The notes: generated by a model not told the origin, from the sequence alone. Shown: positions 1-11,686, numbered from the stretch's first letter. The stretch: 64,000 nucleotides of DNA from Edaphochlamys debaryana (GCA_016858145.1 JAEHOE010000002.1:806001-870000), one strand, 5' to 3'. Numbers and translations: made by a program.

Positions 1-2
1 TT

Positions 3-1765
3 AGCACTAACGGCGGCGGCGGCGGCGCAGGCGAAGCCGCCGCCACCAGGCTGGGTTGCGAGGGCGCCGGCGGCGGCGGCGCGGGCTGTGACGCTGGCAG
101 AGCGGACCGCACCGCCGGCGCAGGCGGTGGGGCGGCCGCGGAAGGGAGAAGGGCCGGGCGAGGGGCCGGGGCCGGGACAGGGGCTTCAGGGGCTGGGGAA
201 GTAAGGGCCGCGGGCGGCTCTGGGGGCGGGTTTGGAGCGGTGGTGCGGGCGTGGGCGCGGACCGCCTGGGGCCTGGCGGCGACGGCCCGCCGCGCCGCTG
301 CAGCCGGGAGCGCCGACCCGGCGGCGGCTGTGACGGCAGACCCAGCGGCGGCGACGGCGACGGCGGCGGCGGTGGCAGCAGGGATGCTAGCAGCGCCTGG
401 AGGCTCCGCCGGAGAGGCAGAGGCGGTCGCTGCCTCACGGCGGTTGGCGTCGGCGGCGGAGCTTGACGGCCCAGCGGCGGCGGCGGCGGCCGAAGCGGAC
501 GTCGCAGAGGCTGCAATGGCCGACGCGGGCGTCAGGCAGGCGGCGGCGGCGGCGGCGGCAGCAGACGTGCATGGGGCGGCGGCGGAGGCGGCGGCAGCGG
601 CAGCGGCGGCTGAGGCGGCGGCCTATCTGGAGTGGCTGCGGCGGCTGCGGGCGCGGCTGGATGGGCTGTTGGCGGTGCTGGCGGTGTGTGGGGGGGAGGC
701 GTGCAGCCGGCCCTTCGAGGTGCGCCTGGCGGAGGGTGTAGGGTGGAATGGGGGTGGAATGGGGGTTCTTTGTGCGGTTGGAGGGTCGCGCGTGGAGACC
801 CGATTCGCTCTTCCCTTCCGTCTCCGCAGGCGCTGTTGAGCTTGGGTTTCCTGGGGGTTCCTTGCTCTCGAATGCCCCACTCTTACAGCAGCCCCCCAGC
901 CCACCCCACCCCACATCCCCGCGTTCTCCCCCGTCCGGGCAGGTGCTGCACCCCGAAGGCGGCGTGCACGACCTCTGGGCCGCCATGGACGAGCGGTACG
1001 ACGACCTGTACGGCAGCATCGAGCCGTTCGCCTTCGGCCGCTGCCTGCCGTACCAGGATACGGACAACGAGCGGTCGCCCTTCCGCGGCGCCGTCCTACC
1101 CGCACGGGTGAGTGCATGGCGCTAGCGGTGAAGGCCCGACGCAGGAGCCAGGGCCACGGAGGGCCAGGGGGGGCCAGGCCAGGGCGGAAGGATAGGGAGT
1201 GTCTGACAGGGCGTCTGGATGGAACTAGAGTGCGTGGTGGGAAGCCCTGGAAGCTACGCGAAGGTTCGATTCGCTGACACCAGTACACCGGGCAGCGGCG
1301 AGGGAGAACGCCCATGCCGTTGCTTCGACTCTGTGCGGCCGGAACCGGGGTCAGGGCCTGGTCGGCTGGCTGCTGGCGCAGAGGAAGGGGCGTGGAATCT
1401 TCCAGAAGGTTCCAAGAAAGGGGGCGGACGCCCCGTTCGCCCACAGCCCCGCACCCTGGACCTGCACCGCTGCCCTCTGCCCTTTCTACACCTGGTTGAG
1501 AGCCGAGGGCGTCTAACGCGCTCAAGCACTTGTATCCTGTGCGCAGAGACGCCTGGAGGCTGGCGGGCGTTTGGTGGCGGCGGCGGCAGGGGCAGGGGCG
1601 GCGGCGGCGGCCGGCGGCGCGGGCGGGCAGGCGGCGGAACGGCCGCCCCTGCCGCTGCTCGAGTCGGAGGTGGAGGAGTGGGCCGTGCCCCTGCCCAAGA
1701 AGTATGTCCTCGCCACAGAGGTGTACGGCGACAATGTCGTACTGGAGGCCATGTGGCTGGCGTGA
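3..1765 (+). CDS. Sulfatase-like protein, C-terminal part (5' end outside window)
   Basis: Three exons fit: 3-719, 943-1107 and 1547-1765, joined in phase 0; the frame is open from base 3, so the gene begins upstream of the window. After a long Ala/Gly-rich, low-complexity stretch (about residues 1-200 of the visible part) comes CSRPFE, spliced to VLHPEGGV, then a DLYGS..PF.FGRC segment and NERSPFRG. A Cys-x-x-P-x-x-VLHP-x-G-x-V string followed by a NE-rich segment is typical of the C-terminal end of volvocine arylsulfatase / glucosamine-6-sulfatase-like proteins (family knowledge). The catalytic N-terminal half cannot be seen, so substrate and activity are unknown. The protein ends with VVLEAMWLA. 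The Ala-rich insert is unusual for the family. Family call moderate; exon structure fairly sure. Confidence 0.5.
1395..1412 (+). promoter_or_regulatory. Perfect four-unit heat-shock element inside the sulfatase-like gene
   Basis: GAA-nn-TTC-nn-GAA-nn-TTC is contiguous and lies in intron 2 (1108-1546) of the upstream gene, about 1 kb upstream of the CLPB3 TATA box. HSF trimers bind alternating nGAAn units (established). It may act on CLPB3 at a distance or be chance; the sequence alone cannot decide. Confidence 0.4.
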
Positions 1766-2066
1766 GGCGCACGTTCAAGGGAAGCCCGAACCGTGCGGCC
1801 GGCCGAAGGCGGCGGTGTGGTACACGGCCCTGTGCACGCCCCTCGCTCGCGTTAACTCTATCGTGAACTTACCAAAAGTGATACACTATGAGTGTGGTGG
1901 CTTGGTTGGTTGCCGGATGGAAAGGAAGGGTGGCTGCGCTCGGCACAAGGCCAGGGCAGCGCTTGACGGGGGCCGTGGTGGTTGGGGCAGGCCTGGCGGC
2001 GGGCTTGGGGCCAAGGACAGAGCGCCTCTGAGGCCGTTCCCGCCGCCAGACGAGGGCGCAGGACTG

Positions 2067-2071
2067 TGTAA
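2067..2071 (+). other. Candidate polyadenylation motif TGTAA for the sulfatase-like gene
   Basis: TGTAA, the usual chlorophyte polyadenylation motif, occurs 302 bases after the stop codon and is the first one in the 3' flank. Confidence 0.4.
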
Positions 2072-2139
2072 GCTGTGCTGCAGGTGGGACAATGACGGGA
2101 AGTACAGGTGCGGGTGGCGGCGGGCAGGCCAAGGTTGCG

Positions 2140-2152
2140 GAAGGTTCTCGAA
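2140..2152 (+). promoter_or_regulatory. Heat-shock element upstream of CLPB3
   Basis: GAAGGTTCTCGAA is a perfect three-unit HSE, 240 bases upstream of the TATA box of a Clp/Hsp100 chaperone gene, where heat-shock control is expected. Confidence 0.65.
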
Positions 2153-2392
2153 TGTCTGGAGGCGCCCAGTACGTTCAGGGCCCCGGCGACGTACTCCAAC
2201 CGAGATGAGGCCGTTGGGGGGGCGTCTTGGGCCTGCTAAGCGGCCGGGCGGAGACATTGCCGAAAGCGCGAGTAGCAGACAGGTTGCTCGAGGGGCCGTG
2301 ACGGTCCCCGAACCCCCCCGCACCCACCAGAAAGACCCAGTCTCGTCGAGGCCAGCACTCGCTCGCTGACGCCACGCGCATGCCCCCTGCAG

Positions 2393-2400
2393 CATATAAG
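2393..2400 (+). promoter_or_regulatory. TATA box of CLPB3
   Basis: CATATAAG lies 169 bases before the start codon chosen at 2569, which leaves room for a normal 5' UTR. Together with the upstream HSE it marks the core promoter. Confidence 0.6.
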
Positions 2401-2568
2401 GTGCCGGGCTGGTTGTGGAGCATACTCTTAGACAACACTCCCCGCACTGCGTTTATGCTGACTGCTCCGACGACACAAGGGCTGCTCTCGTTAGCATCCC
2501 AGCCTGGTCTTCTCTCTTCCGCAGCCTGCGCACTTCCTGTAGTTCTTGATCGCCTCGGAGCCTCAACC

Positions 2569-5363
2569 ATGCTTCTTTCAGGTAGGCAGCCCCGACTGGG
2601 TCGGGAGGAATTGGTCTTATCGGGTGGCATGCGGTCCAACTCCTCCACGGTCACGCCCGACACGCAATGGCCCGCTATAACGAAAAGCATAGGCTCAATT
2701 GACCACAGATCAAGGCTGACGTAGGGCTGGAGCTGTCGCAGCCGAGCTTGTCATGGAACTCAACGCCCGCTTGCGACCTTGCCCGCAGGCTCCACCAATC
2801 TGCACAAGGCCTCTGCGGCATCTACGCCGCAGATGCCTCGTGCCCTGGCCAGCCTGCATGCGGGGTCTCGGCCGTCTTCGGTCTCCGTGAATGGCCATGG
2901 CCCCGTGGAGGCTCCCGTTCCCTTCAGCCTGCGGCCGCTGGTCCGTGCCCCCGGCCTCCGCGCCGGAGCTCTCCAAGTCAGGTGCGAACTCACTGCTGTG
3001 TCAGGCTTCTGGAGGTGGAGGGGGCGGCGCTGAGTGCAGCAAAGGCCTCCTGGCCGGGTCTGGGGTCAGGGGTCGGGGTCCACGTGGCCGCTCCTGCCCA
3101 GCCACCAGCCCTCCCGACACACCCAACCACGCTGCTCCCCTGTCTCTCCTCGTTATGACAAACCATCTCACATCTCACATCTCACCTCGCCTCTTAGCCC
3201 CTAGGCCCTCTCCCCCCCGACCCCCGCGCTCATCACGCCCCCCGCTCCCCTCCACCCCCCTCCCCCTCCACCCCCCAGGCCCGGCCGCCGCAGCATGGCC
3301 ACCCGTGCTCAGCAGTCCGGGGCCGGAGCCGGCGGCGGCAAGCGGATCACTCAGAACCAGTTCACGGAGAAGGCATGGCAGGCCGTGGTGGCGGCACCCG
3401 AGGTGTGCAAGGAGTACTCGCAGCAGATCGTGGAGACGGAGCACCTGCTCAAGGCCATGCTGGAGCAGCCCAACGGCCTGGCTAGGTAGGGGGGCAGATG
3501 TATGGAGGCAGACTTAGGAGCCAAGGGGGAGGGAGGGAGGGTGCCGGCTTCAGGCCATGCTGGAGCGGCATTGGGTCCGTGGGTATTGGGCCCCTGGGCA
3601 GGTGGGGGCCAGGTTACGGGCTGAGGGAGGCTGTCTGCTGAGGTCCATGCTCGAGCAGCCCAGCGGCTTGGCTGGCTGTCCCAGGCCAGGTGGGGCGGAG
3701 CGACACAGCACTTGAGAACGGTAAGCAGGACCGGGCACCTCAGCCGCTAACCCGCACCTCTCCCCCCCCCCTCCACCCCCCTCCAGGCGCGTGTTCGCCA
3801 AGGCCGGCTCCGACCCCACCCGCCTGTTGGAGCGCACGGACGCATTCGTCCGCCGCCAGCCCACAGTCAGCGGGGACTCGGCGCAGGTGTGGCAGGGGGG
3901 GTTGGGGGGGTGGGGGGGTGGGGCAGGGGTCGGGCAGGGCAGGTGGCTGGGGCTTGCTGGGAGCAGGGAATGGGAGGGGTAGTGGTTGCTCACACTGGGC
4001 CCCAGCCGCCGAGTCTTGCGTGGGCATCGGCTCTCGCTGGGGCACTTCCTATTGCTCTTGGGGACGTGTTGAGGCTCCGCTCCCCATCCGCCTCGCTCAT
4101 TACCACCTCACCACCACCCACCCATCCTTCCTCCCCCTGACAGGTTCTGGGCCGTAACCTGGAGGCGCTGGTGACCCGGGCCATGGACGTGCAGGTGGGG
4201 GGGGGGGAGGGAGGGGCTGAGCGCAGGGTGGTCGGCAAGCGCCAAGACGGGCGCTAGACACCTCTTAACTCACTACATCTTGATATGCACAGCGTGTCGA
4301 AGCATACCTGCTACCTGTTTTGGCCTGTCTCGACCTGTCTTTACGTGTCACTGCGTGTCAACATGATGTGCAGGCCAAGATGGGCGACACCTTCGTGTCG
4401 ATTGAGCACCTGGTGATGGCTCTGGCGGACGACCCGCGGTTCGGCCAGCAGCTGTACAAGGCCGAGGGGCTGACTAAGGACAAGCTGGAGCAGGCGGTCA
4501 AGGACATCCGCGGATCCAACAAGGTGGTGGACCAGGACCCGGAGGGTGAGATACGGATCCAGATACAGATACAGATGATGCATGGGGGGAGATTGGGGGA
4601 GCTGGTAGGGGGGAGAGGGAGGATCTAACAAGGTGGTGGACCAGGAACGAAGGGGGAGGGGGAGGGAGGGGGCAGAGTGGGTTGAGGGAGAGGGGGGAGG
4701 AGGAGCGAGGGGGGAGAGTGGGTTGAGGGAGAGGGGGGAAGAGGAGGGAGGGGGAAGACGGGGAGAGGGAGGGCGGCTCCTGCAAGGTGATAGACCAGGA
4801 ACGAAGGGGGGAGGGGCTGCAGGGCCGGGACAAATGCTCTAACGAACTAGGGGCCGAGGGCAAGCGTTTGGGGAGAATGGGGGCCGATGTTGATTCGCTT
4901 CTATCCTTCGACTCCCCCAGGCAAGTACGAGGCCCTGTCAAAGTACGCCCGTGACCTCACGGCTGAGGCACGTGACGGCAAGCTGGATCCAGTGATCGGG
5001 CGCGATGACGAGGTGCGCCGTACGATCCAGATCCTGTCGCGCAGGACCAAGAACAACCCGGTGAGCAGGAGCAGGGCGGGGCGGGGCGGGCCGAGCGGAA
5101 GGGGCTGAGGATCTGCGCTTCCACAGCCTTAACAGGGAGGGCCGGACAGGAGGGGGGACGAACAGTAGGCATGCCGAGCAGCTCCTCTTCACCCTCTTGA
5201 CCCTCTCCCCAAACCTAACCTCCCCCAGGTGCTCATTGGCGAGCCCGGCGTGGGCAAGACGGCGGTGGTGGAGGGCCTGGCTCAGCGCATCGTGGCGGGG
5301 GACGTGCCGCAGGCGCTGCAGGGCCGCACGCTCATGTCGCTGGACATGGGGTCGCTCATCGCC

Positions 5364-5395
<32 letters not shown>

Positions 5396-8300
5396 GCTCA
5401 AGGCGGTGGGTGGCTTGGGAAGGGGGGAGGGGTCTGAGGGGAGGAAGAGAGGAAAGGGGAGAGGGAGGGCAGGAGTGGGGGGGGAAGGAGGACCGGTTTA
5501 GGCGGTGGGTGGCTTGTGTGGGGGGGAGGGGGAAGGGGAGGAGAGGGAGGAAGGGGAGCATGGTGGTTAGGGGTGCGCCAGGGGAGGCGGTGGGGAGGGG
5601 CTGTCATTGAGTGGCCTGACCTTCAGCTCGACTCCTGCCGCTGCCCACCCACCCCCCAGGTGATCAAGGAGGTGACGGACAGCGCGGGGCGCATCGTGCT
5701 GTTCATCGATGAGATCCACACCATCGTGGGGGCGGGGGCCACGGGGGTGAGCGGGGTGGGGTAGTCCTGGCGGGGTGGGGTGGGGACTTTGGCAGACTGG
5801 CACGGATCGACGCGGCACCTGGCCGGGTTTTGGGGCAGGAGTCAGCGCTGTCAGGCCAAGGGTCTGTGTCCGCAGCCCCGCCTCACTTCCCCCCCGCTTC
5901 AGAGGACCTTCGGGCAACACGATGCGGCTGGTCGTGGCTGTGGCGGCCCTGTCTGCGTCGTGCTCAACTTGAAACCCCTATTTTCCTCACAAACACCCTC
6001 CCCCCTCCCCCCCCCCCAGGGCGCCATGGACGCCTCCAACCTGCTCAAGCCCATGCTGTCGCGCGGGGAGCTGCGCTGCATCGGAGCCACCACCTTGGAC
6101 GAGTACCGCAAGTACATCGAGAAGGACCCGGCCCTGGAGCGCCGCTTCCAGCAGGCAAGGGGGGGACGGGTTGCCGCCATAGGGAAGACAGTGGATTGGA
6201 AGCTAGGGGTGGAGTAGGGGGGAGGGGCGCCTGGGGCAGGGCAGGTGCGGATAGGGGAGGACCCGGCCCTGGAGCGCCGCTTCCAGCAGGTGGGGGGTTG
6301 GCGGTGGCGGTGGCGGTGGCGGTGGCGGTGGCGGGTTGCAACGATGGGGGTAGGATCCCTGATGGGGCGCAGTCAAGAGGAACGGTTCATGGGATGGGGG
6401 GAGGCAGGTGTGGAGCTAGCTGAATTCTGTTCCCGCTTGTGTCTCCTTCAGCGGCCCCAGCACGCATTACTGACGCTTACCGCTTACATCCTCCCCAAAC
6501 CCCCTCTCCAACCCCCCAGGTGTACGTGGACCAGCCCTCGGTGGCACAGACCGTGTCCATCCTCCGCGGCCTGCGCGAGCGCTACGAGGTGCACCACGGC
6601 GTGCGCATCAGCGACTCCGCCCTGGTGGAGGCGGCCGTGCTGAGCGACAGGTACATCGCGGACCGCTTCCTGCCGGACAAGGTGCGGATCCAGCGGTTGG
6701 CGGAAGTTGACGGTTGGCGGCGGCTGCCGGGTATCGGTCGGGGGTTCTCGGCTCGGGGTTACTACAACAGACTGCGCCTAACCCGGTCTTGTGTGATTCC
6801 CGACTTGCCGCAAGTAGGCCATCGAGTCTCTGACGTGTTTCTCTCATCCCTTCGCCCTCCCCCCCTCCCCTCCCCCCCCTGTCAGGCCATCGACCTGGTG
6901 GACGAGGCCGCCGCCAAGCTCAAGATGGAGATCACCTCCAAGCCCCTGGCGCTGGACGAGGTGGACCGCAAGGTGCTGCAGCTGGAGATGGAGCGGCTCA
7001 GCCTGCAGAAGGTGGGGGAAGCTGGGGGCGGGGTGCTGGGGGTCGGGGCGAGGGGTTTGGGGGATGGCGGGTCAGCCTGCAGAAGGTGGGGGAAGCTGGG
7101 GTTTGGGGGGTGCCGGCTCAGCCTGCAGAAGGTGCGGGAACGGGCACTGGACCAACAGGGACGGGCACCGCTCTACGTTTGGGTGGGGTGGGGGTGGTCG
7201 GAGGGAGGGCTTTGATGGGTGCTGCGAAGTGGCATGGCTGGGTGGGAGCCTCCGGGCGGTTCGTCGTAGTACGGAAGCATCACCTCCTTTACCCTTCCCC
7301 AGCCTACCCGGCTCTACCCGGCTATCCGCATGTGCTGAACACGCTCCCCTGCTGAACCCTTGTCTCCTTGTCTAATCCTCACCTTTTCCCCCCCAGGCCG
7401 CCGGCTCGGACCGCGCCGCCGCCGCCCGCCTGACCACCCTGGACGGCGAGCTGGCCCGGCTCAAGGAGGACCAGCGCTCGCTGACGGAGCAGTGGAAGCG
7501 CGAGAAGGCCGACATGGAGAAGGTGCAGGACGTCAAGGAGGAGATCGAGCGGGTCAACATCGAGATCGCGCAGGCGGAGCGCGACTACGACCTCAACAGG
7601 TGGGGGCCCAAGGGGGGAAGGGTTCGGGAGAGGGAAGGTGGATGTAAGGAGTTCCGAGGGGCAGGCGGAGGGAGCACAGTCCGGCGGGGCTGGGCACGGG
7701 CTGTATACCAGTCCCGGTCTAACGTAGCTCACTCTCATCCCTCCCCCATCCAACCCCCTCCCCCAGGGCCGCCGAGCTCAAGTACGGCACCCTGCACAAC
7801 CTGCAGACGCAGCTCAAGGCCGCCGAGGAGACCCTGGCGCGCAAGGCGCAGGCGGGCGGCAACGGGGCCGAGGGCGCCTCCAAGATGCTCAAGGAGGAGG
7901 TCACGGAGGCGGACATCGCAGAGATCATCTCCAAGTGGACGGGTGAGTGGTTGGGGCGCTCGGTGTGGTGAAGCGGGGCTTGTAGCGCGAGGATCCTCGG
8001 CTGGGTTTGGGGTTGCTGCGCGGGAAGGGGGCGTCGAGGTCATCTCCAAGTGGACCGGTGAGGGCTGCTGGGCGGCGTGGGAATGGAGGGACGGGAGTCG
8101 GGCTGTCTTGGCCCAAGCAGACGGCTCAGGGCTGGGCGGTTGTGGGTCGCAGCGGGTGACTGGCTTACCTGCGGCACCCCTACTCAACCCCCTCCCCTCC
8201 CCCACCCCCTCAACCACCCCCCCTCCCCCCAGGCATCCCCGTGTCCAAGCTGGTCGAGTCCGAGCGCGAGAAGCTGCTGCACCTGGCCGCCGAGCTGCAC

Positions 8301-8651
8301 AAGCGGGTCATCGGCCAGGACGAGGCCGTGGAGGCGGTGGCGGACGCCATCCAGCGCTCGCGCGCGGGGCTGTCGGACCCCAACCGCCCCATCGCGTCCT
8401 TCATGTTCCTGGGCCCCACCGGTGGGTGTGGGAGGCGGGGTGTGGGGCTCAGGTGTGGGGGCGGGAGCCTGGCAGGCGGGGAGGGGGATATGGGCATGTA
8501 GGGAAGGGGCTGTGGGTGGGCGGGGTCTTGATCTCAGGAGGAGGTGCTTTTGTTGAGCTGTGGCAGGACACCAGAATCCCAAGCTCACCCCCCTCAATCC
8601 CCATTCCTCACCCTACCACCTCCCTAAACACAACCTCCTCTGCCAACAACA

Positions 8652-8686
<35 letters not shown>

Positions 8687-10361
8687 CCAGTTCCTGTTCA
8701 ACACGGAGGACGCCATGGTGCGCATCGACATGTCCGAGTACATGGAGAAGCACTCCGTGTCGAGGCTCATCGGGGCGCCGCCGGGTAAGGGCTGTCATTC
8801 TGGGAGGGGTGCATGTGGCAACTGGCATGGGCATGGACAGAGGGGCACGTACATATGGAGGAGGGGGCTGCGTTTTTCAGGGGCTGCTAGCCCGAGGGAG
8901 TGCTGGCGTATGAGGGTGCACGCGGGGAGTCCCAGCCATACCCCGCAACTTGCAGAACTGTATCCGCAAGCTCGCACTCAGCAGGCAAAGGTTAAGGGCC
9001 GCGTGGGCTGCCTCCCCGACCCGGCCTCAGCGTCCGCGCTCGCGTATCCCTCCAGTCTTCCTCCAGCTGTTAACCAAAGCATCAGCAAGATGTATTGCGG
9101 TTGCGGCACCAAAGTCGCTGTGGCGGTGTGGGTTGTCTTCACGGCGTGCTTCGTCTCCGGCTGCATCTGGCTGGTGCGTTCTGCAGCGATCAGCAGCGAT
9201 CAGCAGCACTCTGATCAGTCATTTCGCCCCCCCTCCCCCTCCCCTCCCCCTCCCCTCCCCAGGCTACGTTGGCTACGACGAGGGCGGCCAGCTGACCGAG
9301 GCCGTACGGCGGCGGCCGTACGCCGTGATCCTGTTCGACGAGGTGGAGAAGGCGCACGCTGACGTGTTCAACGTGCTGCTGCAGATCCTGGACGACGGCC
9401 GCGTCACGGACTCGCAGGTGGGGGCGGGGGAAGTGGGCGGGGTTCGTCGGCAAGGAGCGGTAGGGTACCGTTCGAGCTGCCTACAAATGCTTCATCCCTC
9501 TGCTGCTCCCGTTTGCCGCTCTTGCTGCTGCTGACTTCGCTTCCCTAACCCCTATACCTCTGCCCCACCCTCCCTTCCTCCTCCCTCCCTCCCCCCCCCC
9601 ACAGGGCCGCGTGGTTTCCTTTAAGAACTCCATCATCATCCTCACCTCCAACCTGGGCTCCGCCAACATCCTGGAGATGGCCTCGGCCATGGACGGGAGC
9701 GACCCCAACTCCACGCGCAACGCCATCAAGAACCTGGTCATGGCGCAGGTGTGTGTGGGAGGGGGGGTAGAGGGAGGGTCAGAAGGGAGGTGGGAGAAGG
9801 GCACGGGGAGGTCGAGGAGGGTCTGGATAGGGGTACCAGGGGGGTAGGGCTGATACAGAGGGCAGGCAGAGTGGGCAGGGGGACTGTAGGGCGATGCCCC
9901 TGGGCCGACCTTTCCCCCTACCCTTTCCCGCCCATCCCCCACACCCGCAGGTCCGCACGCACTTCCGCCCCGAGTTCGTCAACCGCATCGACGAGTTCAT
10001 CATCTTCGACCCGCTCCGCTTCGAGCAGATCGCGGAGATCGTACGGCAGCAGGCCAAGCGCGTCGCGACGCGCCTCGCGGACAAGAAGATCGGCCTCACG
10101 CTCACCGACTCGGCGGTCAAGTACCTGGCGCGCGCCGGCTACGACCCCGTGTACGGCGCTCGACCAGTCAAGCGCGCCGTACAGCGCGAGCTGGAGACCG
10201 CGATCGCCAAGGCGGTGCTCAAGGGCGAGTTCGTTGAGGACGACACGATCGTGGCGGAGGCGGACGAGCAGCACGGCGGGATCGTGCTCAAGAAGGGGCC
10301 CAAGCTCTCGGACAGCGCTTCGGCGCCCGAGGCCGCCAAGGTCGCCTCGAGCTGGCGGTAG
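2569..10361 (+). CDS. CLPB3: Plastid ClpB-type disaggregase (Hsp100 family)
   Basis: AAA+ unfoldase that, with Hsp70, re-solubilises aggregated proteins. Nineteen exons: 2569-2581, 2789-2981, 3279-3485, 3787-3886, 4144-4194, 4374-4545, 4921-5060, 5229-5405, 5660-5746, 6020-6154, 6520-6681, 6886-7011, 7397-7599, 7767-7942, 8233-8421, 8653-8784, 9263-9417, 9605-9748, 9951-10361; the sum is 2973 nt, 990 aa, close to plant plastid ClpB. Domains: Ser/Ala/Arg-rich transit peptide (about 1-75), Clp-N repeats, NBD1 with Walker A GEPGVGKT and Walker B [12 protein letters not shown] residues (VLFIDEIH), the middle coiled-coil domain (TEQWKREK), NBD2 with Walker A GPTGVGKT and Walker [12 protein letters not shown], and the C-terminal small domain. 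Start: the ATG at 3295 is in frame, but two upstream exons splice to it perfectly and supply the leader. Intron 10 uses a GC donor (6155). The stop is TAG at 10359. Confidence 0.95.
3551..3677 (+). repeat. Two decayed copies of the CLPB3 exon-3 3' end in intron 3
   Basis: Bases 3551-3571 and 3639-3677 resemble exon-3 sequence ending at 3485 (GGCCATGCTGGAGCAGCCCA type). They lie in the intron directly after that exon and no longer keep a donor site. Confidence 0.75.
4619..4810 (+). repeat. Two copies of the CLPB3 exon-6 3' end in intron 6
   Basis: 4619-4651 and 4777-4810 repeat the exon-6 terminal segment (AACAAGGTGGTGGACCAGGA type; exon end at 4545) with small changes. Confidence 0.8.
5485..5518 (+). 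repeat. Copy of the CLPB3 exon-8 3' end in intron 8
   Basis: Repeats the GAGGACCGGCTCAAGGCG end of exon 8 plus the following donor region GTGGGTGGC, with a few substitutions. Confidence 0.8.
6257..6292 (+). repeat. Copy of the CLPB3 exon-10 3' end in intron 10
   Basis: Exactly repeats the last ~30 coding bases of exon 10 (codons for [10 protein letters not shown]) and ends with a GT donor, whereas the real exon end at 6154 is followed by GC. Reading on from 6155 meets an in-frame TAG before the copy, so the copied donor cannot simply extend the exon. Confidence 0.85.
7071..7140 (+). repeat. Two copies of the CLPB3 exon-12 3' end in intron 12
   Basis: The exon end CTCAGCCTGCAGAAG plus donor GTGGGGGAAGCTGGGG is repeated at about 7071-7100 and 7116-7140. 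Confidence 0.85.
8030..8062 (+). repeat. Copy of the CLPB3 exon-14 3' end in intron 14
   Basis: ATCTCCAAGTGGACCGGTGAG repeats the exon-14 end and donor at 7925-7947 (ACGGGTGAG there) with single-base differences. Confidence 0.8.
8931..9224 (+). repeat. Copy of the leader and first exon of the downstream gene, inside CLPB3 intron 16
   Basis: Nearly identical to 11530-11810: 5' flank, ATG (9090), the coding segment for a membrane anchor (one visible Ile-to-Val change) and the GTGCGTTC donor region. Same orientation as the source. The copy stops inside the source gene's intron 1 and carries no downstream exon, so it is a genomic duplication rather than a spliced retrocopy. Confidence 0.9.
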
Positions 10362-11686
10362 AGGGCTGCACCCTGCAGGGTTTGCGAAGCAAGCGGCAGT
10401 GTCCGATGGCACGCTTGGTACGAGGGTTGTGGCTGCAGAGGGTGTCAAGGGTTGAGGGGCGAAGAACTTGACAAGGGGGAAGAGACGGTGGGTGGGGGTT
10501 GCGGGGGAATGTAACACGTGTGGGCGGGGCAGCGGAGGTTAGGCGGCATGCAGTTGCACGGTAGAGAGATGGCAAGCCGAGGACTGTTGAAGGGTGACAT
10601 GTGGGCTGGCGGCACTGAGAGTTGGCCTTGCAGAATGGACACCAGCGGTTGGCTAGACGTTGCGGGATTTGCGGCAATCAGGTGAGCAGCCCTGCTTGAG
10701 ATCGGCCCGTGGAGTGCGGTCTCTTGTGGAAGCAGGCGGCATTGTTATGGTGGAGTCAACTGTGCTCCGCCCTGGCTCCGAACGATTGCGTGAGAGCCTG
10801 AGAGGGTGCAGTTCTGCAATAGCGTAGCTAGGGCAAGGCAGGCCCGGAGGGTGAGCAGTGTGCGCTGTACAGAGCAGAATGCGCGGGGTGAGCCGCTTGC
10901 TCCCTACCAACTGTAACTCTCAAGCAAGGATCTGAGCTCAAGCCAAGCTTGCCGACCTGTGCGCTCAATCAGGTGAACCGCTGGCTCCGCCTCCGGCCGA
11001 CTCCACGCACAGAGTACCAAGGTACGACGACGCTGGCTCGGAGGCCCCCCATCTTCTTGGTCCTGGCGTCACGAGGCGGCGCCTGTATTAGGCGGGGAGC
11101 AGTGAGAATGGCGAGGCGGTTCATGTGCTTTGGACCGGCTGGGAAGGCTCAGAAATGGCAGGCGCAATGTTGGCACCTCCCTGCACCTCGCTGGGCCAGG
11201 CTTGCGGGCCAGCGGGGTAGGCAGCGGGGTGGGTGCGTGCCACAAGAAGCAGACCTTTGGCTAAAGCACCTCTGTGTACTGGCCGCCGAGCGCTCGCCAG
11301 ACGCCCTTCCCGCCGAACATCGCGGCACGCGCGCCGGCAAACATGGACGAGCGAAGGGTGGGCGGGCCGAGTCAACTCTACGCCAGAACTTGCATTTCAA
11401 TGAAGTGCAAGCCTCACTCGGTGCTGTCTCGGACGCGTCTGTCCTGGGGGGCTGCACGGCGAGCTCGAAGGAAACTTAGAGCGTTCGTACGAGCGCTGCG
11501 TGGACCCTTGGGCAGAGCCCCGCGGCTGTCCCAGCCATACCCGCAACTTGCAGAACTGTATCCGCAAGCTCGCACTCAGCAAGAAAAGGTTTAGGGCCGC
11601 TTTGCTGCCTCCCCGACCCGACCTCAGCGTCCGCGCTCGCGTATCCCTCCAGTCTTCCTCCAGCTGTTCATCAAGGCACCAGCAAG
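10362..11686 (+). other. CLPB3 3' UTR and intergenic region
   Basis: TGTAA motifs at 10510-10514 (149 bases after the stop, probable CLPB3 poly(A) signal) and 10912-10916. No convincing exon chain was found on either strand; 11530-11686 is the leader of the next gene. Confidence 0.5.

Noticed and set aside
240..1525. Overlapping Arg/Pro-rich reading frames on both strands near the window start
   Set aside because: Shadows of GC-rich Ala/Gly codons; they lack splice-consistent continuation or motifs.
9090..9362. Separate gene starting at the ATG in CLPB3 intron 16
   Set aside because: Only the first exon of the downstream gene is present; no matching later exons follow.
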